A program made the translations under genes and the position numbers. Under the pieces are notes generated by a model. It made no database searches and was not told where the DNA came from. It saw only the letters and a program-made list of their open reading frames with translations. A DNA stretch of 33,169 nucleotides from a virus: positions 1 through 33,169 of IMG/VR virus record IMGVR_UViG_3300036670_000159; one strand, given 5' to 3'. Each line of letters opens with the position of its first letter. The first letter of the stretch is position 1. This document shows, piece by piece, positions 15,205 to 23,312 of the stretch.

Positions 15205-15789
15205 ATGCCAGAAATTCAATGCAGCGTATTAACACGGTCAATAAATCCAGATTGTGCAGCAACCCGAAAGCCGGGCGGGCTTAATAAACGAATGTATATC
15301 GGTCTACTTTCAGACCTTACAGCCGTAACTTTTGGAACTGGAAACTTAGCATCAGCTTTTACCTTTGCGGCAGAAAAAGGATTTATTAAGGTCGTAGGTA
15401 AGCGAGAAAAGCATAATTCATTTATGGCTCTGGAAGTTGGGGATAACTTTTCTTTGAGAAATCACGGAATCAATTTGGTCATCTATTACAATGGTCCGCT
15501 TGAACTAGAAGCTATTGAGTCATTGATTGATGTTGAGGGAGTTTTTATCGTTGTCGAAACGAATAGCGGTGAAATAGAATGCTGGGGTGTAAACAAAGGA
15601 GCTAACTTTACAAATTTTGGACTCAAGGCTAGTGCTATTGATGGAGGTTCCGGTACTGCGATTATAGATAGTAATATCTATACGTTGGCAATGAATGGAA
15701 ACCACGAAAATCTACAGCTTTATTTCAGATCAACTGAAAGTTCTACGCTTGCGGAAGATATTGCAATCATAGAAGCGTTAGTAGTTTAA
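15205..15789 (+). CDS. Structural protein, probably the tail tube
   Basis: The 194-residue product starts MPEIQCSVLTRSINPDCAA and continues with GGLNKRMYIGLLSDL. The body is beta-rich (GINLVIYYNGPLELEAIESL, then GVFIVVETNSGEIECWGV) and ends with a strand pattern like that of tail-tube monomers. I associate this pattern with the major tail tube of Bacteroidota siphophages, but a capsid decoration protein is the main alternative because the gene directly follows the capsid gene. It stands between a hairpin and a terminator, which would allow separate and high expression. Confidence 0.6.
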   Translation: MPEIQCSVLTRSINPDCAATRKPGGLNKRMYIGLLSDLTAVTFGTGNLASAFTFAAEKGFIKVVGKREKHNSFMALEVGDNFSLRNHGINLVIYYNGPLELEAIESLIDVEGVFIVVETNSGEIECWGVNKGANFTNFGLKASAIDGGSGTAIIDSNIYTLAMNGNHENLQLYFRSTESSTLAEDIAIIEALVV

Positions 15790-15808
15790 TCAAAAGTTAA
15801 AATTAAAC

Positions 15809-15840
15809 AGCCCTACTCGTTTTTCGGGCGGGGCTTTTTT
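15809..15840 (+). terminator. Rho-independent terminator
   Basis: AGCCC at 15809 pairs with GGGCT at 15831, with an inner TCG/CGG-rich loop, followed by six T. It separates the tail-tube-like gene from the portal unit. Confidence 0.75.
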
Positions 15841-15865
15841 CATATCTTACTTAAAATTAAAGGTT

Positions 15866-16060
15866 ATGCTGAAATTCAAACCAGAATACCAAAATAAAAC
15901 TTTAGTCCTATCGGATGGCACGCTAGTTAATTCAGATAATATCCAAGGTGAACACGTACAAAAGCGATTGAAAGAAACTCCATTGGTCAGTGAATTTTTT
16001 GAATCTGTAAAATCAGAAACTAAAGAGCCTTTAAAAGTTGCAAGAAAAAAAACTAAATGA
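15866..16060 (+). CDS. Small basic protein upstream of the portal
   Basis: The 64-residue product has an N-terminal beta-like segment (LKFKPEYQNKTLVLSDGT) followed by a helical, strongly basic end (SETKEPLKVARKKTK). It overlaps the portal gene by 4 bases (ATGA). Short proteins with a KPEYxxKT beginning occur near capsid genes in related phages as far as I recall, but no function is known. The lysine-rich end could bind DNA. Confidence 0.65.
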   Translation: MLKFKPEYQNKTLVLSDGTLVNSDNIQGEHVQKRLKETPLVSEFFESVKSETKEPLKVARKKTK

Positions 16061-17598
16061 GCAAGTCTAGGAATGTAAGGCAGGCACAACGGATTATAAA
16101 TATGCAGGCTCCTTCAGCTAGTGCCAAGGGCGAAACCATATTCAAAACCTTGTCCGATCTAAAAGCAAAGGTAGCTAGATCAATTAAAAATGCCGTTGCT
16201 GTTATTGTAAAGAACCAGGCAAATGATTACTATTTTTTTGGTGAACTTGATAATTTGCCAAATGCGATCATTGCAACGGTAGACAATTCAGGAACCGCAA
16301 CCGCTTGCGTAAATAGGTTGCAGCAATTCATAAAGGCAGACGGTTTTATCCTAGAAGGTATGGATGAAATTAAAGCTAACAAGTACCAAAGTTTAGCTGG
16401 GCTAGTCGATGACTTGAGTACAAACGTGTCCTATTTTCAGGGCTTGGCACTTAGATTGGTTTTTAATAATCTTGGTCAGGTTGCAAAGGTTTATTGCATT
16501 CCAATTTCTACTTTGAGAAGGAAAAATAACGGTTTTGAATATAACCCGCTGATGGGAGAGCTGGGAAAGTTTGAAAAAGATACACGGTTTTATCCTGAGT
16601 ACGATCCTGAAAGAACACCTATAGAACGCGCTCAAATCATAGCCGAACAAATCGAATTGCATAAAGAGCAGTTGGGCGAGATCCTATACGTATTCAAGAA
16701 AGGTTTAGGCAGGTATTACGACAAATACCCTGTACCTCCGTTTTATGCAAGTATTGAAGATGTAGTAAGTGATGGAAAGATAAGCCGCTTAGACCTTAGA
16801 AATATTGCGCAAGGATTTAGAACCCCGGTTGTGATTTCTACAGGGCCAATCGACGATCAAAACAAAGACGAAGACGACAAGACCGCTCAAGACTATTTTG
16901 ATGAGGCACTAGAAAGTTTCACGGGGGAAGACGCAAGCCCGATTTTGCACCTAAAAGGCAGCACTGAGGAATTTAAACCTACGGTGACAACAATCAACGT
17001 AGCGGAAATATTAGACCAGACAGATCGGGCAAGTGATCGGATCGCAAAGCGCGTAGCTAGAATAATGAGCGTACCAGCCATTTTAGTGGGTCTTGGCGAA
17101 GGGGGAAAACTGGGAGATACCAACGAAATAAAAAACCAGATGGCCCTCTTTTCACTTTCGGTATTTGGTATGCAGGACATGATTAAGCAGGCATTTGATA
17201 TGCTCAAACCAATACTGGCTTTGGAGGGTTTACCTCCTAATGCTGATTTTACACTAAGCACGCTCAAGCCTTTTGACTTTATACCCGATTCAGTTATTGC
17301 AGGACTGACAATAGACGAGCAAAAGGAACTGTTTGAGATTGACCTTGAAAGTAGTGTTTCCGTAACTTTGCCGGGGGCAGCTCCTGAATTGACAGCACAA
17401 GAACAAAACAATGCCTTTGCAAACTTGACAGGTCGACAACTGCAAAATATACAGCGCATAGTTCGAAAGTTCAACAAAGATGAATTGACCTACGATCAAG
17501 CCGAGCTTATGTTAATGCAGGGATTTAATATGAAAGACATTGACGCAGCAATTTGGTTAGTAACTAAAGACGAAGAGGAGGAAAATTATGCCGGATAG
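16057..17598 (+). CDS. Portal protein
   Basis: The 513-residue product has features of siphophage portals: an N-terminal region with INMQAPSAS and FKTLSDLKAKVARSIKNAVA, the wing part with GLALRLVFNNLGQVAKVYCI and ISTLRRKNNGFEYNP, a stem region (ILDQTDRASDRIAKRVARIM), and SVPAILVGLGEGGKLGDTNE before the C-terminal helices. The LGD-NEI pattern near residue 355 is typical of the clip/crown part. The portal forms the dodecameric DNA gate of the head. The gene lies after the capsid gene, whereas most siphophages put it before. It overlaps the next gene by 11 bases. Confidence 0.9.
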   Translation: MSKSRNVRQAQRIINMQAPSASAKGETIFKTLSDLKAKVARSIKNAVAVIVKNQANDYYFFGELDNLPNAIIATVDNSGTATACVNRLQQFIKADGFILEGMDEIKANKYQSLAGLVDDLSTNVSYFQGLALRLVFNNLGQVAKVYCIPISTLRRKNNGFEYNPLMGELGKFEKDTRFYPEYDPERTPIERAQIIAEQIELHKEQLGEILYVFKKGLGRYYDKYPVPPFYASIEDVVSDGKISRLDLRNIAQGFRTPVVISTGPIDDQNKDEDDKTAQDYFDEALESFTGEDASPILHLKGSTEEFKPTVTTINVAEILDQTDRASDRIAKRVARIMSVPAILVGLGEGGKLGDTNEIKNQMALFSLSVFGMQDMIKQAFDMLKPILALEGLPPNADFTLSTLKPFDFIPDSVIAGLTIDEQKELFEIDLESSVSVTLPGAAPELTAQEQNNAFANLTGRQLQNIQRIVRKFNKDELTYDQAELMLMQGFNMKDIDAAIWLVTKDEEEENYAG

Positions 17599-18139
17599 AT
17601 TATTAATATGCAAAGAAGATTTTACAGGTGCGAACCTTGTCAAGTTTTCGCAAAACATTAGTGAAGACCAACTAAACCTATATATACAGGCCGCTCAGGA
17701 ATACGACTTGGAACCTCGACTGGGCGAAGATCTTTACAGCGATATTTTAGGAGCTGATTTGGCATTTCCTTTGCGTTCTGAGCTTCTTACTTTTATTGAA
17801 AAGAAAGTTAAGCGGTATTTAGTTTTGATTTCTTATCGCAGGTTCATAAGTGCGCACGGACTTAACATTACGCAGTTTGGGTTGACGAAAACAGCGGACC
17901 CGCAGGGAACATTTAATCAAGCCGAAGCGCAGGAACGGGCAATAATTACGCGGCAAATTGACGCAGACGCAAATGTAGCCCTTTTAAAAATGACCTCCAC
18001 AGCGTTTATTTTTGATGGAATCAGCTATGTCAAAGAATTAAAGGCAGGTCACGTAAGTACTTCAATACGCGCACCAAAACGAAGAAATAAAGACTTTGGT
18101 TTTCCTAGTAGTATTTACGACAATCTAATCGACAAATAA
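17588..18139 (+). CDS. Head-tail connector (DUF6712-like)
   Basis: The 183-residue product is mainly helical: FSQNISEDQLNLYIQAAQEY, then DLEPRLGEDLYSDIL and a helix with FIEKKVKRYLVLISYRRFI. This matches the head-tail connector type of Bacteroidota phages (similar to HK97 gp6), which binds under the portal. It overlaps the portal gene by 11 bases. The C-terminus is basic (RAPKRRNKDFG). Confidence 0.75.
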   Translation: MPDRLLICKEDFTGANLVKFSQNISEDQLNLYIQAAQEYDLEPRLGEDLYSDILGADLAFPLRSELLTFIEKKVKRYLVLISYRRFISAHGLNITQFGLTKTADPQGTFNQAEAQERAIITRQIDADANVALLKMTSTAFIFDGISYVKELKAGHVSTSIRAPKRRNKDFGFPSSIYDNLIDK

Positions 18140-18141
18140 TA

Positions 18142-19074
18142 ATGGCACTAACTAAAGCACAACTCGAAGCCCTAAAAAACTCACTGTTAGCAAGTCAGCA
18201 GCCTATTATTGCATCTACGCATCGTGAGTTAATTCAGAACGTTATTAATGAAATGTATGATGCCCAAAGTAGGGGAAATCTACTTGCGGGTGTACAGCAA
18301 AACGGAACAACGACAACGGGCGACACGCTTCTATTAATTCGTTCGGGTGAAATGTTCTTAGTTCCCACTTCGCTATTTGGAAGCGTCGGTTTTAGCGATG
18401 CTAGGTATTTACGGAAGGATATTACAGATACAAAGACAGGCGATTTAACTCTTAACGACAGTTTGTTAATACCCACAGGGGGTATTCAAGCCATATCATC
18501 TTCAACATCAGCAAATAATGATGGGTCTTTTAGGTTTGGTGAGGCTGGTCTGGAATCATTTAGAATAGGTAGAGATAATGTTACGGGGGGAAGTTTTGGA
18601 ACAAACCAATTTTTAAGAAGAGCTTATTTTTATGATCGAGTCGATTTCAGAACTGGCGGGCTACTTGGAACTAATACAGCGCAAATTAATACAGCTACAG
18701 GTAGAATTTTTCACCAAAGATCAGGAGCAGCAAACGAATCTATAAGAAGGGACGAGCAAAGGCTGCTCTATCTTAAAACTATAACGACAGCAGGGACGAT
18801 AAACAGCCTATTATTGCAGGCTGGAATATTCAATTACCGATTTACCGCAGCTACTTCAATCACAGGTTTTGATCTAGGTGAAATTGGTCTTTCTATTATT
18901 ATTCAAAACTCTTCTAGCGCAACATTAACACTTGTTCACGAAAGTGGATTAAGCAGTGGAGGTATGAGAATAAGGCTTATAGGTGGGTCTAATCTAGTTA
19001 TTCCAATAGAGGGAAAAGTAACTTTGATTTATGTTACAGAAAACCGATGGGAACTACTATCTAAGAACTTCTAA
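18142..19074 (+). CDS. Tail or head appendage (fibre-like) protein
   Basis: The 310-residue product has a helical N-terminus (TKAQLEALKNSLLASQQPII) of the sort that anchors fibres, then FSDARYLRKDITDTKTGDLT, a motif often seen in fibre shafts. Beta-rich repeats with many Gly, Ser, Thr and Asn residues follow, with a final domain of regular strands (GLSIIIQNSSSATLTLVHES). It begins 2 bases after the connector gene and is followed 2 bases later by a baseplate-like protein. It is probably part of a fibre; which part is not clear. Confidence 0.7.
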   Translation: MALTKAQLEALKNSLLASQQPIIASTHRELIQNVINEMYDAQSRGNLLAGVQQNGTTTTGDTLLLIRSGEMFLVPTSLFGSVGFSDARYLRKDITDTKTGDLTLNDSLLIPTGGIQAISSSTSANNDGSFRFGEAGLESFRIGRDNVTGGSFGTNQFLRRAYFYDRVDFRTGGLLGTNTAQINTATGRIFHQRSGAANESIRRDEQRLLYLKTITTAGTINSLLLQAGIFNYRFTAATSITGFDLGEIGLSIIIQNSSSATLTLVHESGLSSGGMRIRLIGGSNLVIPIEGKVTLIYVTENRWELLSKNF

Positions 19075-19076
19075 TT

Positions 19077-19448
19077 ATGAAAACAAACGACATAGGAATA
19101 GTAAACATTCAGCTCAGACGCGGAAACAACAAGGCTTATAACCTTTCGTTCTTCGATGTTGCAGCGGACAACGGTCAAACGCCAAAGGATCTAAGGATCT
19201 ATAATGCAATCAGAATGGACATAAAAAAGACGACTGACGTTAATAGTCCTGTTATTGAATCGTTTGCAATCGGTACTGGACTAGCAATTATAGGAGAAGA
19301 TTTCAATGTATTAGAGATTACCTTTGCCCGTGAATTTATTGAGGTCAACGATATTCAATACGTCTATGACATTCTTTTCAGGGAAGATGAGGACTTTGCC
19401 AATTTGATAGGCGGAGTCATAAATATTAATAATACCGTTACAATATGA
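19077..19448 (+). CDS. BppU-like N-terminal baseplate protein
   Basis: The 123-residue product has the pattern of the BppU-type N-terminal domain: IVNIQLRRGNNKAYNLSFF, an IRMDIKKT strand, then FNVLEITFAREF and IQYVYDILFRED, ending with GGVININNTVTI. In other phages this domain attaches side fibres to the baseplate. It overlaps the following fibre gene by 4 bases (ATGA), so both are probably made together, which fits an anchor and its fibre. Confidence 0.72.
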   Translation: MKTNDIGIVNIQLRRGNNKAYNLSFFDVAADNGQTPKDLRIYNAIRMDIKKTTDVNSPVIESFAIGTGLAIIGEDFNVLEITFAREFIEVNDIQYVYDILFREDEDFANLIGGVININNTVTI

Positions 19449-20590
19449 GCGTTATAGTAATTAAGTCAGAAACTACAGAATATAGAATACTTGTCAAAGC
19501 AGGTGACGAAGAACTAGCAAGGCAAGAAGCTGTAAAGGCCGCAATCAGTGCGGAGGCGGCTAGAATTTCGGCTATTGCAGCAGGAGAGTCTGAGCAGGTA
19601 GCAACCGAAAAAGCAGCGCAAGCCTTGGAAGATGCGGCTCAGGCACTTGCATCAAAACAGGAGGCTGAAAGTGCGGCTACAGATTCGGGAGGCTTTGCTA
19701 CGAATTCTGGAATTTCCGCTACAAATTCCAACACAGCGAAAGGATTAAGTGAGGCAGCGAAAGTAATTGCTATTCAAGAAGCGGAAAAATCGAGTACCTC
19801 TGCAGGACAATCGGCTGGAAGTGCTACGGCTGCGGAGGTTGCGAAGAATCAGATTTTGAATAAAGCTGAGGTTAATATCACTACGGCAGGTAATATTTTG
19901 CGGGCTGATGGAACGCTATTTAAAAGCATTTCGGAGGTTGAGTTTTTGCGGAGTAAAACGCCTTTTTCCAGATCAATTTTAGGTTCTCTTTTTAATACCA
20001 AAAACATATATGGTTGGGACTCTTTCGACAGGCCTAACACAGTAAGCGGTTTGGGGAATGCGGATTCTGGTCAATATTGGGAGATGATAGGGTCATCGGT
20101 AAAAATAATTAATAAATATGCAAATATAAATAATTATAATTTTGCATTAATACCTACTCAAGGCGGTTCAAGTCAACGCATTATATTTGGAGGAGCTACT
20201 GAATTTGGAAATAACAGGTCTATAATTGCAGTTTTTTATAAAAATCAAAATGAATGTTTGCTTTTTAGATACAATGCATTTAGAATAGCGATTCAAAAAC
20301 AGGTTAATGGGGTTTTCACAGATATAATAAGTATTGCAAACCTAACTGCTTTACAGCCTTGTATTAACCTTAATGTTGAATTTATAGACTGTTCAATTTA
20401 CAGGCAACCTTCAAATGCGAGATTAAGAATAGCAATTCCAAGTTTTAATATTTTTGGTGAAATTACAACAACTGACGTTGAAACACTTTCAATTATAGAC
20501 GGAGCAACAAAGGTTGGAATCAGTGGTGAGACCGTTACTCCAAATTTAGGTATTAATTCTTTTGTAGCTCAATCACTTACTAATCTATGA
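19445..20590 (+). CDS. Tail fibre with a candidate receptor-binding C-terminus
   Basis: The 381-residue product starts with a short strand region, then a long Ala/Glu/Ser-rich coiled part (about residues 20-130, with EAVKAAISAEAARISAIAAG and repeats such as ATNSGISATNSN). From about 145 a short link (AEVNITTAGNILRADGTLFK) leads to a beta-rich C-terminal domain (about 190-381) with WDSFDRPNTVSGLGN and a lectin-like strand pattern. The composition changes sharply: 30/60 GC at 19561-19620 but 8/60 at 20101-20160. This fits a replaced host-recognition domain. It overlaps the next gene by 4 bases. Confidence 0.8.
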   Translation: MSVIVIKSETTEYRILVKAGDEELARQEAVKAAISAEAARISAIAAGESEQVATEKAAQALEDAAQALASKQEAESAATDSGGFATNSGISATNSNTAKGLSEAAKVIAIQEAEKSSTSAGQSAGSATAAEVAKNQILNKAEVNITTAGNILRADGTLFKSISEVEFLRSKTPFSRSILGSLFNTKNIYGWDSFDRPNTVSGLGNADSGQYWEMIGSSVKIINKYANINNYNFALIPTQGGSSQRIIFGGATEFGNNRSIIAVFYKNQNECLLFRYNAFRIAIQKQVNGVFTDIISIANLTALQPCINLNVEFIDCSIYRQPSNARLRIAIPSFNIFGEITTTDVETLSIIDGATKVGISGETVTPNLGINSFVAQSLTNL

Positions 20591-20967
20591 TACAACTAAC
20601 AAAACACCTCAACCCTGAAACAAACAGTTTCGAACCTGATTTCTCAAGTATCAATCTTGAAAAATGGGCAGTAAAAGGCTATGCAATGAACGAGGACAGC
20701 GAAAGTTATTCGGTTGAACTCGATTGGATTTCAGAAATTCCATTCTCAATAACGCCCGCTCAGGGGCGCATGATGCTCTTACAAATGGGATTATTGTCAA
20801 CCGTAAAAGCCTCTATTGAATATTCAAACAATGAAGCACTACTAATCTTCTGGGAGTATTCACTTAGTTGGGATCGGGATAATATTCACATTGCAGCTAT
20901 GTCAGCTATGCTAGAAATGAGCGAAGATCAAACTGATGATTTCTTTATTGATGCAAAAAAGATATAA
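20587..20967 (+). CDS. Conserved protein following the tail fibre
   Basis: The 126-residue product has an N-terminal part with MNEDSESYSVELDW and a C-terminal part with SITPAQGRMMLLQMGLLSTV, then FWEYSLSWDRDNIHIAAMSA. The pattern (TPAQ-R-LLQ-GLL, then WEY and W-R) occurs in many phage proteins encoded next to tail fibres. It may be a fibre chaperone or a minor tail component. It overlaps the fibre gene by 4 bases and touches the holin gene directly. Confidence 0.7.
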   Translation: MIQLTKHLNPETNSFEPDFSSINLEKWAVKGYAMNEDSESYSVELDWISEIPFSITPAQGRMMLLQMGLLSTVKASIEYSNNEALLIFWEYSLSWDRDNIHIAAMSAMLEMSEDQTDDFFIDAKKI

Positions 20968-21453
20968 ATGCAATTCGATAAACTAACCGATCCAATAGAC
21001 TACACAGAAGAAAACTTTATCGGGGCCAAAGTTCTACTTATAACTAGTATGTCTTTTCTAGGCATAAGTTACGGGTTAATTTTACTGCTTTGGTTCTTCA
21101 TGGTCTTTGATACGTTGCTGGGGCTAATCGCTTCAGTCGTAATAAGTGGATGGAACTCAATCACAAAAACCCGATTTTGGGCGGGCATACTTACGAAAAT
21201 TTCAATCCTTTTTATTCCGCTTAGCCTTGCAATTACGGGGGCATTGGCAGGGTTTAATCTCAACATTTTTGTTTTTAGTTCGATTTATGTTCTAATTGCA
21301 AATGATGCGATCAGCTGCTTTACCAATTTACTTTCGATTAAGACCAAGAAACGCTACATTAACAGGGATCTAGTCGAGATCCTTATCAATGCCCTACGAA
21401 GCAGCATCTACAAATTTGCGGAAGGGATAATCACAAAAATCAAAAAAGATTAA
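20968..21453 (+). CDS. Holin (phage_holin_4/TcdE-like)
   Basis: The 161-residue product has several hydrophobic segments: about residues 24-52 (SMSFLGISYGLILLLWFFMVF and beyond), 55-62, 78-103 (SILFIPLSLAITGALAGF) and 105-120. FDTLLGLIASVV, followed by TKTRFWAGILTKI, is typical of the toxin-secretion/lysis holin family, and VLIANDAISCFTNLL follows as expected. The C-terminus is basic and lies in the cytoplasm in this family. It forms the membrane holes that start lysis. It overlaps the phosphoesterase gene by one base (TAATG). Confidence 0.85.
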   Translation: MQFDKLTDPIDYTEENFIGAKVLLITSMSFLGISYGLILLLWFFMVFDTLLGLIASVVISGWNSITKTRFWAGILTKISILFIPLSLAITGALAGFNLNIFVFSSIYVLIANDAISCFTNLLSIKTKKRYINRDLVEILINALRSSIYKFAEGIITKIKKD

Positions 21454-22322
21454 TGGTTACAAAGATAACTAAGAATATTCACAGAATTGATTTAGGTATT
21501 TCCGGAAGACTTGCTGTAATCTCAGACCTCCACTGGGATAACCCGAAATGTGATCGGGAAAAATTGAAAGCGCACTTAGATTATTGCCTGAAAAATAAGA
21601 TACCCATTTTTGTAAACGGTGACTTCTTTTGTCTGATGCAGGGAAAGGGAGATCGCAGGGGCAATAAATCAGACATTCGGGCCGAACACAACAACGCAAA
21701 GTATTTGGATTCTGTAGTTGAAACCGCTGTTGAATGGTTTGCGCCTTACGCTTCGATCTTGACTGTAATCGGTTACGGTAATCACGAGACTGCAATTATC
21801 AAACATCAAGAAACCGACTTATTACAGCGATTTGTAGACTTGCTTAATTACAAATGCAAGAGCAATGTTTATGCCGGTGGCTATGGTGGATGGCTGATCC
21901 TGGATAAGAAGCACAAGCAAAGCAGTGATAAGGTATTAACCAGGGTATTGAAATATTTTCACGGTTCGGGCGGTGGGGGCGTGGTAACTAGAGGCGAAAT
22001 AAACCTTACAAGGGCTTTGGAAATACACGAAGGATTCGATATTTATTGCATTGCTCACATTCATGAAAATAAGGCTACTGACGTGGTTAGAGAGGCGGTT
22101 CGATTCAATAACGGAAGTCATAATTTTGAACAAATCCACAGGAATGTACACCTTATGATTACAGGTACGTATAAAGAAGAATTTGCTGATGGTTCGAGTG
22201 GTTGGCACGTAGAAAGAAATGCACCCATAAAGTATATTGGAGGCAGGATCTTAACGCTTACAAGCCACTTGAAAAATAATGAATATGAGGTTTTAGTTGA
22301 CTCTATAAAATTTCCGTTATGA
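21453..22322 (+). CDS. Calcineurin-like metallophosphoesterase in the lysis operon
   Basis: The 289-residue product has all the metal-binding motifs of the family: SDLHW (Asp25, His27), NGD (Asp57), YGNHE (Asn110, His111, Glu112), His170 in YFHGSGGG and AHIH (His202, His204). An intact dinuclear centre is therefore expected. The substrate is unknown; nucleic acids, nucleotides and phosphoesters of the envelope are all possible. It sits between the holin and the lysozyme with overlaps of 1 and 4 bases, so it is made together with lysis proteins. I see no signal peptide. Confidence 0.88.
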   Translation: MVTKITKNIHRIDLGISGRLAVISDLHWDNPKCDREKLKAHLDYCLKNKIPIFVNGDFFCLMQGKGDRRGNKSDIRAEHNNAKYLDSVVETAVEWFAPYASILTVIGYGNHETAIIKHQETDLLQRFVDLLNYKCKSNVYAGGYGGWLILDKKHKQSSDKVLTRVLKYFHGSGGGGVVTRGEINLTRALEIHEGFDIYCIAHIHENKATDVVREAVRFNNGSHNFEQIHRNVHLMITGTYKEEFADGSSGWHVERNAPIKYIGGRILTLTSHLKNNEYEVLVDSIKFPL

Positions 22323-22765
22323 AACTAAATAAAAAAGGAACTGTATTATTGCACCACTTTGAAGGCCTAAAATTAAAGGCTTATAAATGCCCTGCTGATG
22401 TTTGGACTATTGGCTATGGCAACACCTTTTACGAGGGTGGTAGCAAGGTTAAGCAAGGCGACACGGTTACTAAAGAAAGGGCTATTGAGCTTTTTAATTC
22501 TGTGGCCACATCTTTTGCGATTCAAATTACAGGCAGCATAAAAGCAAGCTTAAACGATAATCAATTTAGTTCTTTGGTTTCTTTCGCTTATAATGTGGGA
22601 GTTGTTAATTTCAATAAATCAACGCTGCTAAAAAAGATCAACATAGACAAAAACGATCCTTCAATATTTGCAGAGTTTTTGAAGTGGGATAAAGCAGCAG
22701 GGAAAGTATTGGCAGGATTAATACTAAGACGTAAGGCAGAGGCTAAATTGTACTTTGAAAAATGA
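22319..22765 (+). CDS. Endolysin (GH24 lysozyme)
   Basis: The 148-residue product is a T4/P21-type lysozyme. The catalytic pattern is E-8-C-5-T: Glu15 in HHFEGLKLKAY, Cys24, Thr30 in VWTIGYGNT; many phage lysozymes have Cys in place of the second-position Asp. LVSFAYNVGVVNFNKSTLL (about 89-107) and LILRRKAEAKLYF near the end match the family. It has no signal peptide, so it needs the holin to cross the membrane. It overlaps the phosphoesterase gene and the spanin gene by 4 bases each. Confidence 0.93.
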   Translation: MKLNKKGTVLLHHFEGLKLKAYKCPADVWTIGYGNTFYEGGSKVKQGDTVTKERAIELFNSVATSFAIQITGSIKASLNDNQFSSLVSFAYNVGVVNFNKSTLLKKINIDKNDPSIFAEFLKWDKAAGKVLAGLILRRKAEAKLYFEK

Positions 22766-23250
22766 AATACCTCTTACTATTCCTTATCATTTGCAGCGCT
22801 TGCAGGAGCGTAAAAAAGGACATAAGCAAGTCAAGCGAAACCGTAGCGGAAAAAAAGACTGAGCAAGTCAAAGAAACGGTAAAAGAAAAGTCCAATGTAA
22901 AATCCGTATCTGAGCTAAAAAAATCTTCGGAGTCCTTCGAGATTGCAGAACTGAAAATTTACCCTAAAGGCGTTTTCGTTATTGATTTGTCCGGCACTTT
23001 CACCGGGGAAGCTGATTCAGTTGTTCAGGTCAAAAATAAGGCTGTTAGCGAGATTTACAATCAAAGTAATGTAATTACACAGTTAAAGGAGTTGGAGGCC
23101 ACAAAGCACACTAAAAATGATTCTGAAAGGATTACAAGTAAAGAAGTCTTTGATAAAAAAGTTGAGCGCAAACCTAATACTGTTTTGGGTATTTTTTTAG
23201 TTATTATCGCTTTGGGAGTTGTTTGGTTTTTTTATTGGAAAAATAAATGA
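22762..23250 (+). CDS. Candidate one-piece spanin (u-spanin)
   Basis: The 162-residue product has both anchors expected for a u-spanin: an N-terminal signal with a lipobox-like end (LLLFLIICSAC, modified Cys14; Cys at -3 is not canonical) and a C-terminal membrane segment (about residues 139-159, TVLGIFLVIIALGVVWFFYW) followed by KNK. Between them lies a charged helical stretch (VAEKKTEQVKETVKEK) and a beta-rich part. Such a protein would link outer and inner membranes and fuse them after the wall is cut. It directly follows the lysozyme gene with a 4-base overlap. Confidence 0.72.
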   Translation: MKYLLLFLIICSACRSVKKDISKSSETVAEKKTEQVKETVKEKSNVKSVSELKKSSESFEIAELKIYPKGVFVIDLSGTFTGEADSVVQVKNKAVSEIYNQSNVITQLKELEATKHTKNDSERITSKEVFDKKVERKPNTVLGIFLVIIALGVVWFFYWKNK

Positions 23251-23259
23251 TCTTTTGTA

Positions 23260-23289
23260 TTGCATTATTAAATAAATTGTTTAGTATTG
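23260..23289 (+). promoter_or_regulatory. Promoter P1 of the early promoter family
   Basis: TTG at 23260-23262, 19 bases, then TAGTATTG at 23282-23289. The spacer carries ATTAAATAAATTGTT, shared with the promoters at 24967, 25900 and (slightly changed) 24373 and 32219. It lies 23 bases before the ATG of the 268-residue gene. Confidence 0.7.
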
Positions 23290-23312
23290 TATTCACTTAA
23301 ACAATAGCGATT

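Noticed and set aside
16893-17477. 194-residue minus-strand frame inside the portal gene
   Set aside because: Low-complexity Ser/Cys-rich product opposite a well-supported portal gene.
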